A DNA stretch of 64,000 nt from Mesaphorura yosii (lineage: Eukaryota > Arthropoda > Collembola > Poduromorpha > Tullbergiidae), in NCBI GenBank assembly GCA_009869945.1, contig WIXG01000030.1, forward strand, positions 124,001-188,000, read 5' to 3'. The notes under the pieces were generated by a model. The model was not told the origin of the DNA. It searched no databases and was given only the letters and a program-made list of their open reading frames with translations. Both the position numbers and the translations under genes were made by a program. Shown here in pieces: positions 10,301 through 22,524 of this stretch. Position 1 is the first letter of the stretch. Every line of letters starts with the position of its first letter.

Positions 10301-13300
10301 ATTTATTTACATTGGAATCGTATTCAATTTACTTTACTCTAACTGCTGTTGAAAGACTGGCAATGCGTACCACAACTTCTTTACTCCTCGTACAAACAAA
10401 ACCGGCCATGGCAAAGCAATAACAATCGTAACCATAAATTATGTAAAATAGCATTGGTACTACGACGAACACGAAGTGGAAATTTGTCCAAATGAGCTAC
10501 AAGTTACAAATTGCTGCCAAATATATTTTTTTCATTCAATTGGTATGGAGTTCATTTCACCTGTGGGTAAGAAGCAGCCCAGTTCTTGATGCTCAGAAAC
10601 TGCAAGTGCCTTCATTATGACATAATTAAGGTTTTATGGCTCCGACTCACTCAGCCCAAGTACGTATGAATTATTCAAATTGATTTTTTATTGCTCTCAC
10701 ATTCGTCTTGGGTACACTTTTGGCTGGCCCGACTTTGTTTCAAGTGATAATCCCATGCACAATCATAACAAGTTTGCATTCGCAAGCATATTGCGTTTTT
10801 GTGCCGCCGTAGCTGTTCAGAAAAACAAACGACGAATAAGGACAACATTAGTCACATGGAATTATTCAGAAAATTTTACAATTAAAATTCATACGCCAAG
10901 AAATTCTTTTCTGTCTCATCCGTGATGACTAATTTTGAGTCTTGTCACTCGCATTATGCACTTCACTTTGCACTGCGCTGTTTAAAAGCGCAAATGAGGT
11001 ATCTAGGCCTAGCGTGAGATTAGTTAAACTGCGAGTGTGATAATAATAACGACGAGGACGGACGGCATGCAATACCAGAGTGCTGCGATGCGAGTCATTG
11101 CACTCTCCCCAGACAGCAGTCAGCTTTTTCTCAGATCTCGCTTTAATTTTCGGCACGCTATTTCACAGATGCAGTCACAGTATCTGTGTACTTTGCCAAC
11201 GTGGTTTAATCTAAAGTTTGTTTGGTGAGAGCATCAGTTGAGATGTTGCAAGGGAAGATGCCCGCAGGTGGTCTTGCAATTTTCTCTTTGATACGGTTTT
11301 GCATCAGACATTGCTTCACTTCAGAGCACGCTCAAGATTACCTTTGCCACGGCTACTCGTGCTCGCCGGCACAGCTACAGCAAATTTAATTCCAAGTCTC
11401 TTTGCATAAGTCTTCAGACATGTGCCTATCAACTCGCGGACAGCAGCAATACGATACGAAATGAGTCTCGTGACATTCATTATCGTTATGCCACAATGCC
11501 TGTAAAATGATGGACAGCTTAGTTTGAGTGGGCAATGGAATAATTGCACTTGAGTTGTGTACTGCATGAAACAAAAACTTGCCAACTTGAACTGCATAAG
11601 AGATTTTTTCTTTAGATTTTCTGCATGGAAAAATGCAATGCGCAGGGGCACAGAGCAGAAAGCGAATAATTTTCGATGATTTCAGAATTACAATGTAATA
11701 AAAGTACAACAAGTTGGCAAAGTTGCATTGGATTTTTGGTTTTTAGGATAATTGTGTCTAAGAAGGGTATAAGAAAGCGACGGAGTGACTGCTCAGTTGC
11801 ATTATTGTAGCTTTCGTGAGACTCATCTCTCTACGATGTGTTATGGATTTTTATTCTTCAATCATTAAAGCTTAATTTCTCATTTCTACTATTCCGGAAT
11901 TTCAAAGAATTTCGTAGGCAACCAAAACGCAATTTTGTTCGTATTGATTTTACTGTTTGTAGCTTAGTGTGACGGTGTGAACGTATTTAATGTGATTTTG
12001 ATGTCTGTTGCATGATCGAGTTCGCATTCGAGTGCAATAAGCCATAAACATTTTATTAAATATAAATAGAGTAAAAGTCATTTTCCGAGCTCTTATTTTG
12101 TCGTGAAAGTGAATTGAGATTGAGTGCATTGTTCGGGGCTCTCGACGGGTATTGTGCAATTACAGTAATATTCATGGACTGAAGAGCCACTCAGCCAGGA
12201 GTGCCAGCCTGTCGTCCCTTGGCTTTCCGAACTGGGAAAGTCAGCAGCCCAACGTTCTATAAGACAAGTACAGTCTTACTCGTTTCCTATAAATAAGCAT
12301 CGTAGCGTGTGTAAATGCTTCAGCATACATCTGCTTGGCACGTACAATCCGAAATCGGGCGGACCAAAGTCAGTCGGAACGAGCTCTCTCGACTGTCGAG
12401 TACGGCCAGGATTCAAATATTTGGTTCAGTGAAAGTATATCTTGAGCATTGAACTCTGCAGCACGTGAAAAAGGCACATTTGTACAGTTCTCAATTCCGT
12501 CACCCAGTATCAATTCAGTTTAGTAAAAATTGTGGCTATGAATTCAGGGCAATGTTTGAAAGTATCAAAGCAGGACTTCAGTGCTTTTAATTACCGACCA
12601 CAGTTCCTCGTTCACCGTTACCAATGAGGACTTCCTCGTCCTCGCTGGGTTCTCCTGTCGATGTAACAAGGAGAGATTAGTCTTTCATCTGGGACGCTCG
12701 TAAATTATTTCTGAAGGTAATCATTGAAGCTTTCTACTATTGTCTCGAAAGAACACGGACCAGGTATGAGACTGTGAGTTAGGGTCTGGTACGGAAATTC
12801 GCAAGTATGTGTAATGTATGAGAATTAAAATTCATTCTGGGATTTTATTACCAACTCAGGGATCATTTCTTCCTCGTCTTTCGATTCTATAATCTAATGT
12901 AGCACAAACCTGTAAATTACCACCGTCTCAGTCAATCACACATGACGTTATAACTGTGCTGAGGACAAGTGTTCCGCCTTGGCCTGAAGTATAAATGTAT
13001 GAATTATCCTCCATTAATGCACATACGAGTGAATCATGCATGAAGATGTGCGTTCATTCATTCAACTCAGTCGGAGACAAATTTGTACATCTTGTTTGAA
13101 TTTGTGGATATTTAGTTGAAGAAAGCTCCAGTGTTGACACAAAACTGTTATTTGGACTTTTGATTTCTATGTCAGTTCGTGTCCAACGAGTATGAGAACG
13201 AGCGATAAATAACGATAAAGTGCTTGACAGGATTGAGCGAAGCAGCCGATTGAGCTAAATTAAGTTCTAAGGTCAGTCCAATGAGATGACCAGCAACAGC

Positions 13301-15782
13301 GGCAACGAGATTTCGAGATCGAGACAAATCTCGACATGGAAGCGCAGAGATCACAGGCGGCAAATACGCATCGAAGTCTAAGCATACACTTGTGTTCTAA
13401 AAATGGATATTAACCTACTTCTTGTGAGGAAAGTACGGATGAAATTCGAGTTAATTAGACATCACACATACACGAGTTCTCAAGTTGCATCAATGTCCCT
13501 TTCATGTAAGTTGCATTTACGATCGCTGCTCTCCCATTTGAGAAATTTCACGCACCAAAAGTTTCTAATGGTTCTTAATAGCAGCAATTTGCGCAGAGGG
13601 CCACATTGGAGACTGGCACCAAAGTCACGTTTGAAAACTTTGGTAATATTGCTTGTAATTTCAGCGGACGCGACTGGTGACGAACCACCAAGTCGCAGTC
13701 TTATTTCGAATCGAGGTTCATAGGACAAAGTTTAATTTAAGATATGAACTCAATCTACGTTCACCGTGCCGCACCGTGTAAAACAAGGCAACAACACGAG
13801 CTGACGATGAGTATCCCATTGAACTGGTGCAGTTTCACACAAATATTAAAACATAATTAGTTGATTAATATGCGCTAAATGATGACATGATCATCTGCAA
13901 CGTGAAAAGCATGACACAAAGTTAGGGAATTTAGGGTGCGTGCCATGGTATTGGTATCTGCAGCAGACATCGTTACTCATTCTTCTTCTGAAACACAATG
14001 AAGTACAGAATGCAAATTCAAAATCGTAAGCTTTAATGCACAATGTGCCCCAACCAAAGTTGCGTAATTCGCAAACAAGTGATGACAGACACACTTGTGA
14101 AGATCACGTTCATGGAGAGAATCCAATAGATAGTGCTTAGCATGCTCTCAATGTAACGTTTGCATTTTTGAGCATTTTCATTTTCAAGGCAAAATCAATT
14201 ACAACTTTGTTTGTTTTGCCAACACTTCAAAGATGATTACGGCAGAATGAAATCATTTTACGAGCTCTTCCGAGCGGTTCGCAATTCACGCGAGCTTTGT
14301 GAAGTTCAAGTAAAATATTTGCATTGAACCTGACTCCCAGACTCCACACTATGCTACACGAATAAATTCGTCACAGCTGGAGACCAGCCAGTCTGCACAC
14401 GGAGTTTCGGCCACACGATGACTTCATGATGAGCTTTTTGACTGCACGGTGAAGTTATTATGCAAATCGTGTGTAAATATTTCGCGCATGAGCCTCATAA
14501 TAAGCATCAGGCAGTCAACGAGTTGACATGTCGTGTATTCAGTATTCAGAGTGTGTTTTTCATGCGGAGGAAAAGGTGTCAAAAATATCGACAGTCGCCC
14601 CTCGTGCCGGTTTCATTCACGGGCTTAGTTACGTTGATCCGCAGAAGAGCAGGAAGGATGCAGGAATCCGCATTAGTATTCTTGTGTATGATAATGATAA
14701 TCTGACAAATGATCTAAACATGCAATAAAATTGATTTGACCCACGATATGAGACCAAGTCTTGCCTGGCTGCATTGAGTTGGCATTCTCAGTGTGTAGTC
14801 TCGAATGAAAATCTGTTGATCTATTGAATCGCATTAATTTGGCATTTATTGCCACGTGCTACGCATAACGCATTGCAAATTCCAACCGTGCACATGGCAC
14901 GAACAATTTTGCAAGGATTCACTTCTGATTACTGATGAAGTTGTCTAGCAATTTTGAAGGTGGATTGGGAATGCATTTATTGTATTTGTTTAGCTCGCCC
15001 TTTTAATCCAGTTCTGAAAAAACTGAGGGCTCAAGTGCGCCAATGTTCACCGATGATTGATTGGTTGAATTACAAAAATCCATGTTCATACTTCATAACC
15101 GCCAACAGTCAACAGTCCTGCCCGACCTTGCAACGGCATAATTGAAGGAGAAACGCGAAATCGAAGTCATCGAATGACAGGAGAACGGAAAATATTCAAT
15201 TTTACTCTCACGTGTTGAAGTGACGAGAGCGCAGAGGCATGAGTGAGTCACATAGAAATTGCTTTACTGCAGCTGAACTGCACAATGGAACGGGCTTTCC
15301 TCTTTGTACGTGCCATCACTATCAGTTATGTTACTTCATAATTATAATTTTATTACTTTGATTTGTCTATCGTGCAATGTTGTCATCGCAAAGTGTCAAA
15401 TGCGGTCAAAATTGATCTGAAGTAATACAATGCAAACAGTGAACGAAACCGGCTGATAATACTGCCTTTAAAACCACACGAGCAAGTTCCTTCAATTTTG
15501 CGTTTAGTAAAAATTAGTAGACTGAAATATTTAGTACGTGTCGGCTCATCAAGTTGCCATGTAGCTTCGGGGATCGCTGTCGTTTGCTAACTGAAAACTA
15601 ATTACTTGAGTACAGGCCTTTCGAAGTCCTAAATCTCGTTTAACAATTCATTAGTGTAAGTAACAGAGTCGCTAAAAGTTAAGCTCTTCTCCAAGAAAAG
15701 GCATCGGGTCTTCCTGGTGCAGGGAAGATTTCACTAACACGGAAATTACACTTCTTTGACAGAATTAACCAATTAACTAAGG
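7328..15782. other. 8.4 kb non-coding region between divergent genes
   Basis: Separates the SWAP70-like gene (-) from AIFM3 (+), so both promoters should be here. All open frames are short and show no domain or splice-consistent coding pattern. Items noted: an E-box CACGTG near 7720, a 61-nt imperfect hairpin at 8430-8490, a TATAAATA near 12290, and the word TCAGTCGGA near 9039, 12373 and 13067. No transposon ORF or tRNA B-box was seen. Confidence 0.45.
8430..8490. repeat. Imperfect inverted repeat, miRNA-precursor-like hairpin
   Basis: Positions 8440-8454 pair with 8463-8478 apart from one bulged base (C8467), around an 8-nt loop (8455-8462). A second stem, 8430-8437 with 8484-8490, extends it after an asymmetric internal loop. 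The 61-nt fold resembles a short miRNA precursor, but neither arm matches a miRNA that I know, and the inner arm is itself nearly palindromic (ATGATCAT). Function is unproven. Confidence 0.4.
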
Positions 15783-18123
15783 ATGGGTGCCGGGTGCAGC
15801 AGTAGCAGTAAGGATAAGAATGTGGAGGATTCCGGGTTCACCAGCAGTAAGGATAAGAAGGTAGATGGACAAGTAATTGATGAGCATGGTATGCAAAGCT
15901 AACTTGTCCATAGCAAAGTTCCAGACCAGTCTCTGAATCTCGTCTTTCTGTTCTTAGACTATTTGGTTGGACTGGAAGCTGAATTCCAAGACGAAACACG
16001 CAACATGAAACCTGAGTGCGCAGAACTTTACTCTGGTACGAACTTTTGCAAGAATTCAAAATTTAACCTATTGTTGTTGTGATTCCAGTTTCTTCAAGCA
16101 AGTGAAAATCCAAGACAATTTCTCAGTACTTGTAGCAAGTGTGAATCTGGATAATAAACCTAAGTTTGTTGCAATTGGAGCAAAATGTACACACTATGGC
16201 GCTGATTTGGGAAAAGGAGTGATAAGAGACGGCAAAATCTATTGCCCATGGCATGGTGCATGCTTTGACTTCGAGTCAGGTCAGTCCTCCGTACATCAGT
16301 CACTACAACTGGTTGATGCTTTTTAGAAATGACAACTTTTTTGTAATCATCATATTAATCTGTCTGCTTGTAGGTGACATTGAAGATTTTCCTGGTCTGG
16401 ACAATGTTCCCTCTTACATGTGTAAAGTCAAAGATAAAAAGGTATTTGTTCGGGTGGAACCCGACAGAATGAAGAGCAAAGTTATGCGGCCATTGGAACG
16501 ACGACGAAATAACAATGTTGTTTTTGTTATCATCGGTTCAGGTATTTTACTTCTTCAAACCCGACTGTCGGTCAAAAATAAAACTTAATTCTTCATTCGG
16601 GTTCAGGAGCTGCGGGGTACATGTGCGCTCAGACTTTACGGCAAGAAGGATTTGACGGAGGATTGACGATGATTACGGCGGACAAGGAACTACCGTATGA
16701 CAGACCGAAACTCAGCAAAGCTCCTGGCTCTAGTTGGGAAGATATTAAGCTTCGTGGAAAAAACTTTTATGCCGACAATGATATCGACGTTTTCCTGGAC
16801 TCTACTGTGGAAAAGATTAATTTTAATGACAAACGAATATTGGTGAAGGGAATGACAGAGGCAATGCCCTACGCCTCGCTCTTCATTGCCGTTGGCAACA
16901 GGTAAATAGCCCTACCATTCGAGATCATATGACAAGAATCTCGGATAATTGCTCATACTTACTCATTTCAGTCCCAGGAAATACAACAACGTGCCAGGCG
17001 CAAATCTCAAAAACATTGTGACTCTGCGCAACTTTCACGATTCCCAATGGATTGCCCAGAACGCGCCTGGAAAACGATTGCTGATTTCTGGTGCGTCGTT
17101 CATTTCAATGGAACTTGCATCTTCATTGAAGGACAAATGTGAAAGCATCACAATAATTGCACGAAGTGAAGCTCCGTTCGCTCCCGTTTTTGGAACCACA
17201 GTCGGCAAGAGGCTCTTGGAGCGTTTGCTTAAAAGTGGCACAAACATCACTTTCCTCGCCCCCGACGAAATAGTTGAATTCGAAGGAGATGTTGAAGGAG
17301 CAGTGTGTGGAGCGCGTACATTAAAGAAGAGTATCGAATGTAATTTGGTTGTAGTTGCAATGGGTGGAGTGGTGAACACAAGCTGGAATGACATGGACAG
17401 CGTTAAAGTACATCCGAAGTCAAAAACCATCACCGTTGATAAAGTAATTCATTTTAAAGATTTTGGAAGTTTTATTAATTGCGTACTAATTCATGCTTGT
17501 CGTAATTTTTTGCAGTTTTTAGAAACGAACGTCCCCTGTGTATTTGCCGGCGGAGACTGCGTGAATTTCCCAATCGACATTGGAGCGAAAACCAGCGCAA
17601 ATATTGGACATTGGCAAGTTGCTTTAACTCATGGCCGCGTGGCAGCGCTCAATATGATGGGTCATTCGGTCTCGATTTCAAACATCATTCCATTCTTTTG
17701 GACAACCGTTTGTGGAGTGAATGTGAGATATTGTGGTAAGTTTAAATTTTAGGGAGTTGCCTTCACACTGCTTTCACGTCCAAAATACTAAATCTTCACC
17801 AATTTACAGGTTACGGTGAATCCTTCGACGAAATCCTCATATTTGGCTCCATTGAGAAGATGGAATGTTGCGTACTGTATCGCCGTAGCAAGAGAATTTT
17901 GGCTGCATTGGGCATCGGCTGCGACCCTTTGATTACAGAACTCTCAGTTGAGCTGCAAAAGGAAGCAGAATGGCATCAAAGCATCGAGTTTCCAGCGTGT
18001 CTCATCAAACGTTTCCCGAATCCTCCTGAAGTAGGTCTGACGGAATCTGAGATTGCAGCTATTGCTAAGCGAAAAGAAGTCGAGGATCGAGACGAGTTTA
18101 AGATAGGGTGGGGTCCGGCCTGA
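15783..18123 (+). CDS. AIFM3: Apoptosis-inducing factor 3 (AIFM3/AIFL): Rieske plus FAD oxidoreductase
   Basis: Predicted flavoprotein with an N-terminal Rieske [2Fe-2S] domain and a pyridine-nucleotide-disulfide reductase fold. Eight exons: 15783-15888, 15958-16015, 16089-16279, 16374-16541, 16607-16901, 16972-17443, 17516-17735, 17810-18123. They give 607 residues (human AIFM3 has 605). Rieske ligands: C88-T-H90 and C107-PW-H110. The FAD motif GSGAAG is at 173-178. PYDRPKLSK, the GGDCVNFP segment and the C-terminal YGESFDEILIFG block match the family. The N-terminus MGAGCSSSS looks like an N-myristoylation site with a palmitoylatable cysteine. The NAD(P)H Rossmann motif is degenerate (GASFIS at 313-318). 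The exon 2 donor (CCTGA|GTGCGC) is weak but was the phase-consistent choice I found. Confidence 0.94.
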
Positions 18124-18702
18124 AAAAGTAACCAAGGAGCCAAATTGTAAAGATTCATCGTACACCTTGCTCTCATTGCTTTAGCCAGAAATAAATAGAA
18201 CTAGATTAATGGAGAAATTGTACCTACTGTGATGCAAGACCTGGGAAAGTAGTAGTACTGTGATACTATACAAGGTCTCAAATAAGAACGACACGTAGTA
18301 CTCTCAGTCAGTATTGAAACTCTTAACCTAATTTGTGATTCATGTCTTCTCTAAAGCTTTAAACAATTCGTCCGGTATTCTGCAAGAATACCATGAAACT
18401 GTCTGGACCAATTATAAAGAGGAACCGTTCTCTGTGAATCTGTACGTCATATTTATCTTTATACAACTGAGATAATGAGTGGAATTATTTGGTACTGCTG
18501 ATTCATGTGATACTATGTGTAAATCGGTCGTACGCTAGATTGAATTGGTAGATTAAACTCAAACAATCCAGTTTCAGGATAAGAGATTATAATAAACATA
18601 ATAATGATCCAGTCGCAGAGAGTAGTGCAAAAGCTTACATATGCCATTTTCCTTTATAAATCAACAGTTTGCACGTGCATTCAACGCTGAGAAGTTCAAT
18701 AA
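18124..18702. other. Gap between AIFM3 and the next plus-strand gene
   Basis: Holds the AIFM3 3' UTR and poly(A) signal. A TCAGTC initiator-like word at about 18305, inside a short repeat shared with 29417-29435, may mark the start of the following gene. No coding exon was recognised. Confidence 0.4.
18190..18195 (+). terminator. poly(A) signal (AATAAA) of AIFM3
   Basis: Canonical AATAAA 67 bp after the AIFM3 stop codon. Confidence 0.65.
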
Positions 18703-19539
18703 ATGAGGCCGTTTACGTTGATCATAATTACTTTCAACTTGTTCACAGTTGATGACAAAGCGACCAATTTAAGCTTCACCAAGGACCCCAAAGGGCTTCT
18801 GATGGACTTGGCCCTTGACAAGCACTCAATGAGATATGAAAAGGTGTACCGCAAGTGGGTGAGTTCAGTTCACCGGGAGTACGAGCAGATTGACAACCTC
18901 CGTGCACGATGGGTATATGTGAGGTCAAAACCACCACCGGGACTCATTGCCCTGGACAGAGAAATGGGGAAAGAAAAGAAACGAATAGATCAGAGGCTCA
19001 AGCGGATTAAGAGGGAGAAAGTTCTGACCGAAATCGAAGACAAGCTAAAGAAATTCAAACCTGTTTTACACTGGCAAGCAAAAAGCGGCGAGAAAATTCC
19101 GAACCCACCCACTCCGATTTCAGGCAGTTCATCACCACTCTCAGGGCGCAGCGACATGTACTACTACGACAGCAACTCAATCATTACTTCCACCTCCACA
19201 GAATCCGTTCCGACAGACAGGGATGAAATGGAATTCGCTGAACTACCACACAACGTTACTGCTCGAGTAAGATATCACAGTGCAATGGCCGGAATCAGGA
19301 AGTGGCTGGACCCAAGCTTAAATGCCCAGGGCTCCCCTTTTGCTTTGTCAAGAAAACATCGGCGTCATGTTATTAAAATTTACAACATACTGTACCCTCC
19401 ATCAGGAGAACGAAGAACACCAGAAGCCAGATACCTACGCGTTGAGCGAAGACGTCGCAGGGAATATCGTAAACGTGATCGGCACGAACAACGACGGCGT
19501 CAAAAGAGACTCCAGAAGCTGCCACACAATCTTCTATAA
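18703..19539 (+). CDS. Unrecognised basic protein, possibly secreted (278 aa)
   Basis: I do not recognise this protein. It is one long open frame. The first 15 residues (MRPFTLIIITFNLFT) look like a signal peptide, or alternatively a translated intron end: an acceptor-like TTCACAG precedes VDDKATNLSF, so the true 5' end could lie in an upstream exon. Next is a charged helical stretch (KKRIDQRLKRIKREKVLTEI), then a Pro/Ser-rich segment (NPPTPISGSSSPLSGRSD), then a very Arg/Lys-rich tail (RRRRREYRKRDRHEQRRRQK) ending LPHNLL. It lies on the same strand as AIFM3, 579 bp downstream, and converges on GDPD1. Reality of the gene is likely from ORF length; start and function are uncertain. Confidence 0.5.
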   Translation: MRPFTLIIITFNLFTVDDKATNLSFTKDPKGLLMDLALDKHSMRYEKVYRKWVSSVHREYEQIDNLRARWVYVRSKPPPGLIALDREMGKEKKRIDQRLKRIKREKVLTEIEDKLKKFKPVLHWQAKSGEKIPNPPTPISGSSSPLSGRSDMYYYDSNSIITSTSTESVPTDRDEMEFAELPHNVTARVRYHSAMAGIRKWLDPSLNAQGSPFALSRKHRRHVIKIYNILYPPSGERRTPEARYLRVERRRRREYRKRDRHEQRRRQKRLQKLPHNLL

Positions 19540-19630
19540 ATCCATCCAATTGTGAAGATCAGCCGGAATCAAAAATCTACAATTTATCCTGATTGCAACC
19601 GTGTAATATTGGATAGAGAAAGAAGTAAAC

Positions 19631-19636
19631 TTTATT
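19631..19636 (-). terminator. poly(A) signal (AATAAA) of the GDPD gene
   Basis: TTTATT on the plus strand, 213 bp past the GDPD stop and only 92 bp past the stop of the convergent hypothetical gene, so the two 3' UTRs probably overlap. Confidence 0.45.
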
Positions 19637-19848
19637 TTGTGCCAACGAAAACTCAATACTCAAGAGGGAACGCTGCGCCTTGCTTTAACACTTAAACTTT
19701 GTGAAGCTCTTAAATTAGTACATTTCTAAAATCATGTGACGTATTAAATATTTAAAGAATATTAACTTTGAAGTAAAGCTGGTATTTCAAGATAAAGCAG
19801 AATAGCAGAATTCATGATTGCACTTTCTTAAGTAGGCTTACGTCAATA

Positions 19849-21597
19849 CTATTTTAAGGTTTCTTGTTCCTTGGCGTAATTGTCGAGATACTGGCGAAGA
19901 TTTCGCGGATAGTCAGTCATTATTCCATTAGCACCCACTTCAATACACTTGGCGTATTCATCCTCGGTGTTGGCCACCCACAAGTAGACCTGAGAAAGGG
20001 TAATCAAGCATTAGATATATATAACGAGTAGAGCTGAAAGCAAACACTTTAGTTAATGGCTTACATTTATTCCACGCTTTCGCAAGTGCTTCAGTAATGG
20101 TCTCCAAACCAGGAGAATATCACAAATCCAAAACAGAACCTTGTCCCTGGTACTGAGTGGACCGCGGGCCATTCTCAGCCTAAGGAAATACTTATTTCAA
20201 CTACACTGTCAAATGCTTTTGCATCAAGGTGAGCGAACCTTTTAATAGATAATGGAAGGAAGACCTCATAGTGTGTTTCTTTGATGGGGACGAAGGGAAG
20301 AACTCCAGTAAGGGCCATTGTGAACATTAATAGGACTTTCTTTAGCGAGCAGAATAGTCCAACGTTGGGATTCTGGGCAAAGATTAGTAAATCCATGTAA
20401 GGTTTTTCATTTCTCATACATAGATAAGAATTTAGGAAATCGCTCACGGTTTTGTAGAGTAACTGACAGACCGAACTGTCCATGCTGCCCCAAACAGTCT
20501 TATCTTCACGTTGGTACTCATGGATCAAGTTGGAGACTTCCTTAATGAGTTTTGCGTTGTTTTCCTTTATATCTATATTCATAGGAGTATCAGGAAACTT
20601 CCTAAAGACCTGACTCAGTAAAGGAATGCGACGATCTTCTTCGGACCAAGAGGGATCGTTGAAGGTGATTCCTACCCATAAAAATACACATATCGGAACT
20701 TTGTGATAAAAAATCAGGAATCATTTTCATTGAAAATTATTAAATTATAACGGACCTGGAACAAAGTCGATCGGGATGGTAGAAGCAATTGGCGGCAATT
20801 TCTGGTACTCAAGACTTTCAATAGTCTGATCAATTCCTGTTAATCTTTTCAAGCTCGCGTCGTGAAACACGACTACATGTCCATCCTTTGTTAGTCGTAC
20901 GTCAAGTTCCAACATTTCGGTCCCAGCGTCCAAAGCTCTTTACAAGAAAAAGATATAATGAATATGCGCCTATTAGTTGCATTGGGAATCAGGATGATCA
21001 TTCAATTGGGGAACAGGATGATTGTTTTTATACAAGGTGAACTTACTTTTGAAAATTCTTAAGGGTATTCTCATATCCTTCAGCCGCTCCTAGAATACAT
21101 TAATGAAAAATATTGATACAATTGAGACATTCATTCGTCTCTTAATGCACTTGGTTTGCGCTTACCCCCACGATGGCTAATGTGCATTGCATTGAAGAAC
21201 GATTTCTTTCTTCTATGGAGGAGATTGGGATGATGCCAGAAGAATGCGGAAGCGGCTACATAGCTGACGAAGGCTCCCAACGCTAAACCAGTACACAAAT
21301 TAGGTTAATCATGCATATTAATGTTGACGCTATTGCCGTAGCTAGCCAGCAGACAGTAAATTTTAATAGCTTATTATATTTCTTCTGCTATCTTTTTATT
21401 CACAGTTTGTGGTGGACGATCTGTCTAAATTAGCGTGTCAGCCAGAATTTGTTTTCTGAGTCGTGGGTGCGCAGTGTCATGCTATCAAAAGCTACCACAT
21501 TTAAAGGTTTCGAGAAGGAAACATTAATGAAGTAATTACGAGTTGGAATGGAAAGGCACATACCATAACCCATGATTACTAATGTGTCCCATGCCAT
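19849..21597 (-). CDS. Glycerophosphodiester phosphodiesterase, GDPD1-like (lysophospholipase D type)
   Basis: Membrane enzyme predicted to hydrolyse glycerophosphodiesters; the GDPD1/GDPD3 group releases lysophosphatidic acid. Seven exons: 21564-21597, 21166-21282, 21047-21089, 20756-20937, 20239-20671, 20065-20179, 19849-19989. They give 354 residues (human GDPD1 has 314). The N-terminus is hydrophobic (LGAFVSYVAASAFF), a likely membrane anchor. The catalytic set is intact: HRGG at 48-51, EN at 57-58, E75 and D77 in EMLELD, and H90 in VVVFHD. The block MALTGVLPFVPIKE and the C-terminal VANTEDEYAKCIEVGANGIM with TDYP are typical of the group. Introns are short, apart from a few of about 80-280 bp. 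Confidence 0.94.
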
Positions 21598-21990
21598 AGT
21601 TGATCTCGTGCTTGCATTATTCCTTTAAGGTATTCAGGTTCAGTACGTGTCCTTGTGTCTGTGTCTAAGAATTGCTCTAATTAATCAGAGAATTCACTAC
21701 TGTTAACTAATCAGGTGAGATGATTGTTGCAGGTATCGAGTCATCGGGTGAGATCACAAACATTCAATACTTCAAATACTTAATTACACAAAGTGCAGCT
21801 CGTAATATTTTAATATAATAGTATCCTAAGTCGCTTAGTTATCACATACCAGCCAGTAGATTGCACATGAATTATACTACATAGGTATAGCGACTCGATA
21901 CTAAACTGATTAAGGTCTAGGGCCTACGCTAAAACTTAATACTAAATGTCTCTCGTCTCTCGTGACCACCTCTAAAAAAGAGCATAGTCA

Positions 21991-22004
21991 CAGTCACAGT
22001 CTCG
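21991..22004 (+). repeat. CAGTCACAGTCTCG motif, copy in the GDPD upstream region
   Basis: CAGTCACAGTCTCG. A 13-of-14 match lies at 45607-45620, and related words lie at 22520, 36044 and 39219, all outside coding exons. It may be an initiator-like promoter element; orientation is given as read. Confidence 0.35.
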
Positions 22005-22492
22005 AGATCAGATGAGAAGCAAATAACTTGAACCTCGCAAGTTTCCCTCAACTCTGACTCATACCCGAGCATATGTTGTGCTATTCTTTGTTCGTATGAA
22101 GCTTAGACGGCTGCTGTCGCTTGGAAACCCCGCATCTCGATCCGACATTCACGGAATTAACCTTCGCTTGGATTGAATTCCCTTTTGGATCTGCCATTTC
22201 AAAGGTTTCTTATCGTTTGTGAATTTACGAAGATATTAAAAACTCGCAAGAACAACTACTTAAAGCACATTGATTTATTAAGCCTTCGTAGAAGTAGCGC
22301 TCTTAGCTTGATACTCAATACCTTTCTATCTTCAAAGGAATCGTTCCACGAGATAATTCAATAAAGAAAAACGGGAAACCTGTTAAAAATAGGTTGGTGC
22401 TGTTCGATTCACAAAGCGGTAGAGAAATACTCTTTTCTCCGCTCCATTTAATTAAATGCTACCCAGCAGCAGCGAAGGCGAGGCTTTGATTG

Positions 22493-22524
22493 TATAAAGG
22501 ACGCATGGATGCAAGATAGCAGTC
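22493..22524 (+). promoter_or_regulatory. Candidate core promoter (TATA plus initiator) without a recognised gene
   Basis: TATAAA at 22493-22498 is followed 27 bp later by CAGTCAC (from 22520), which resembles the arthropod TCAGT initiator at the expected spacing. Transcription would run rightward into sequence with no recognisable protein gene. This is a motif-level call only. Confidence 0.3.
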
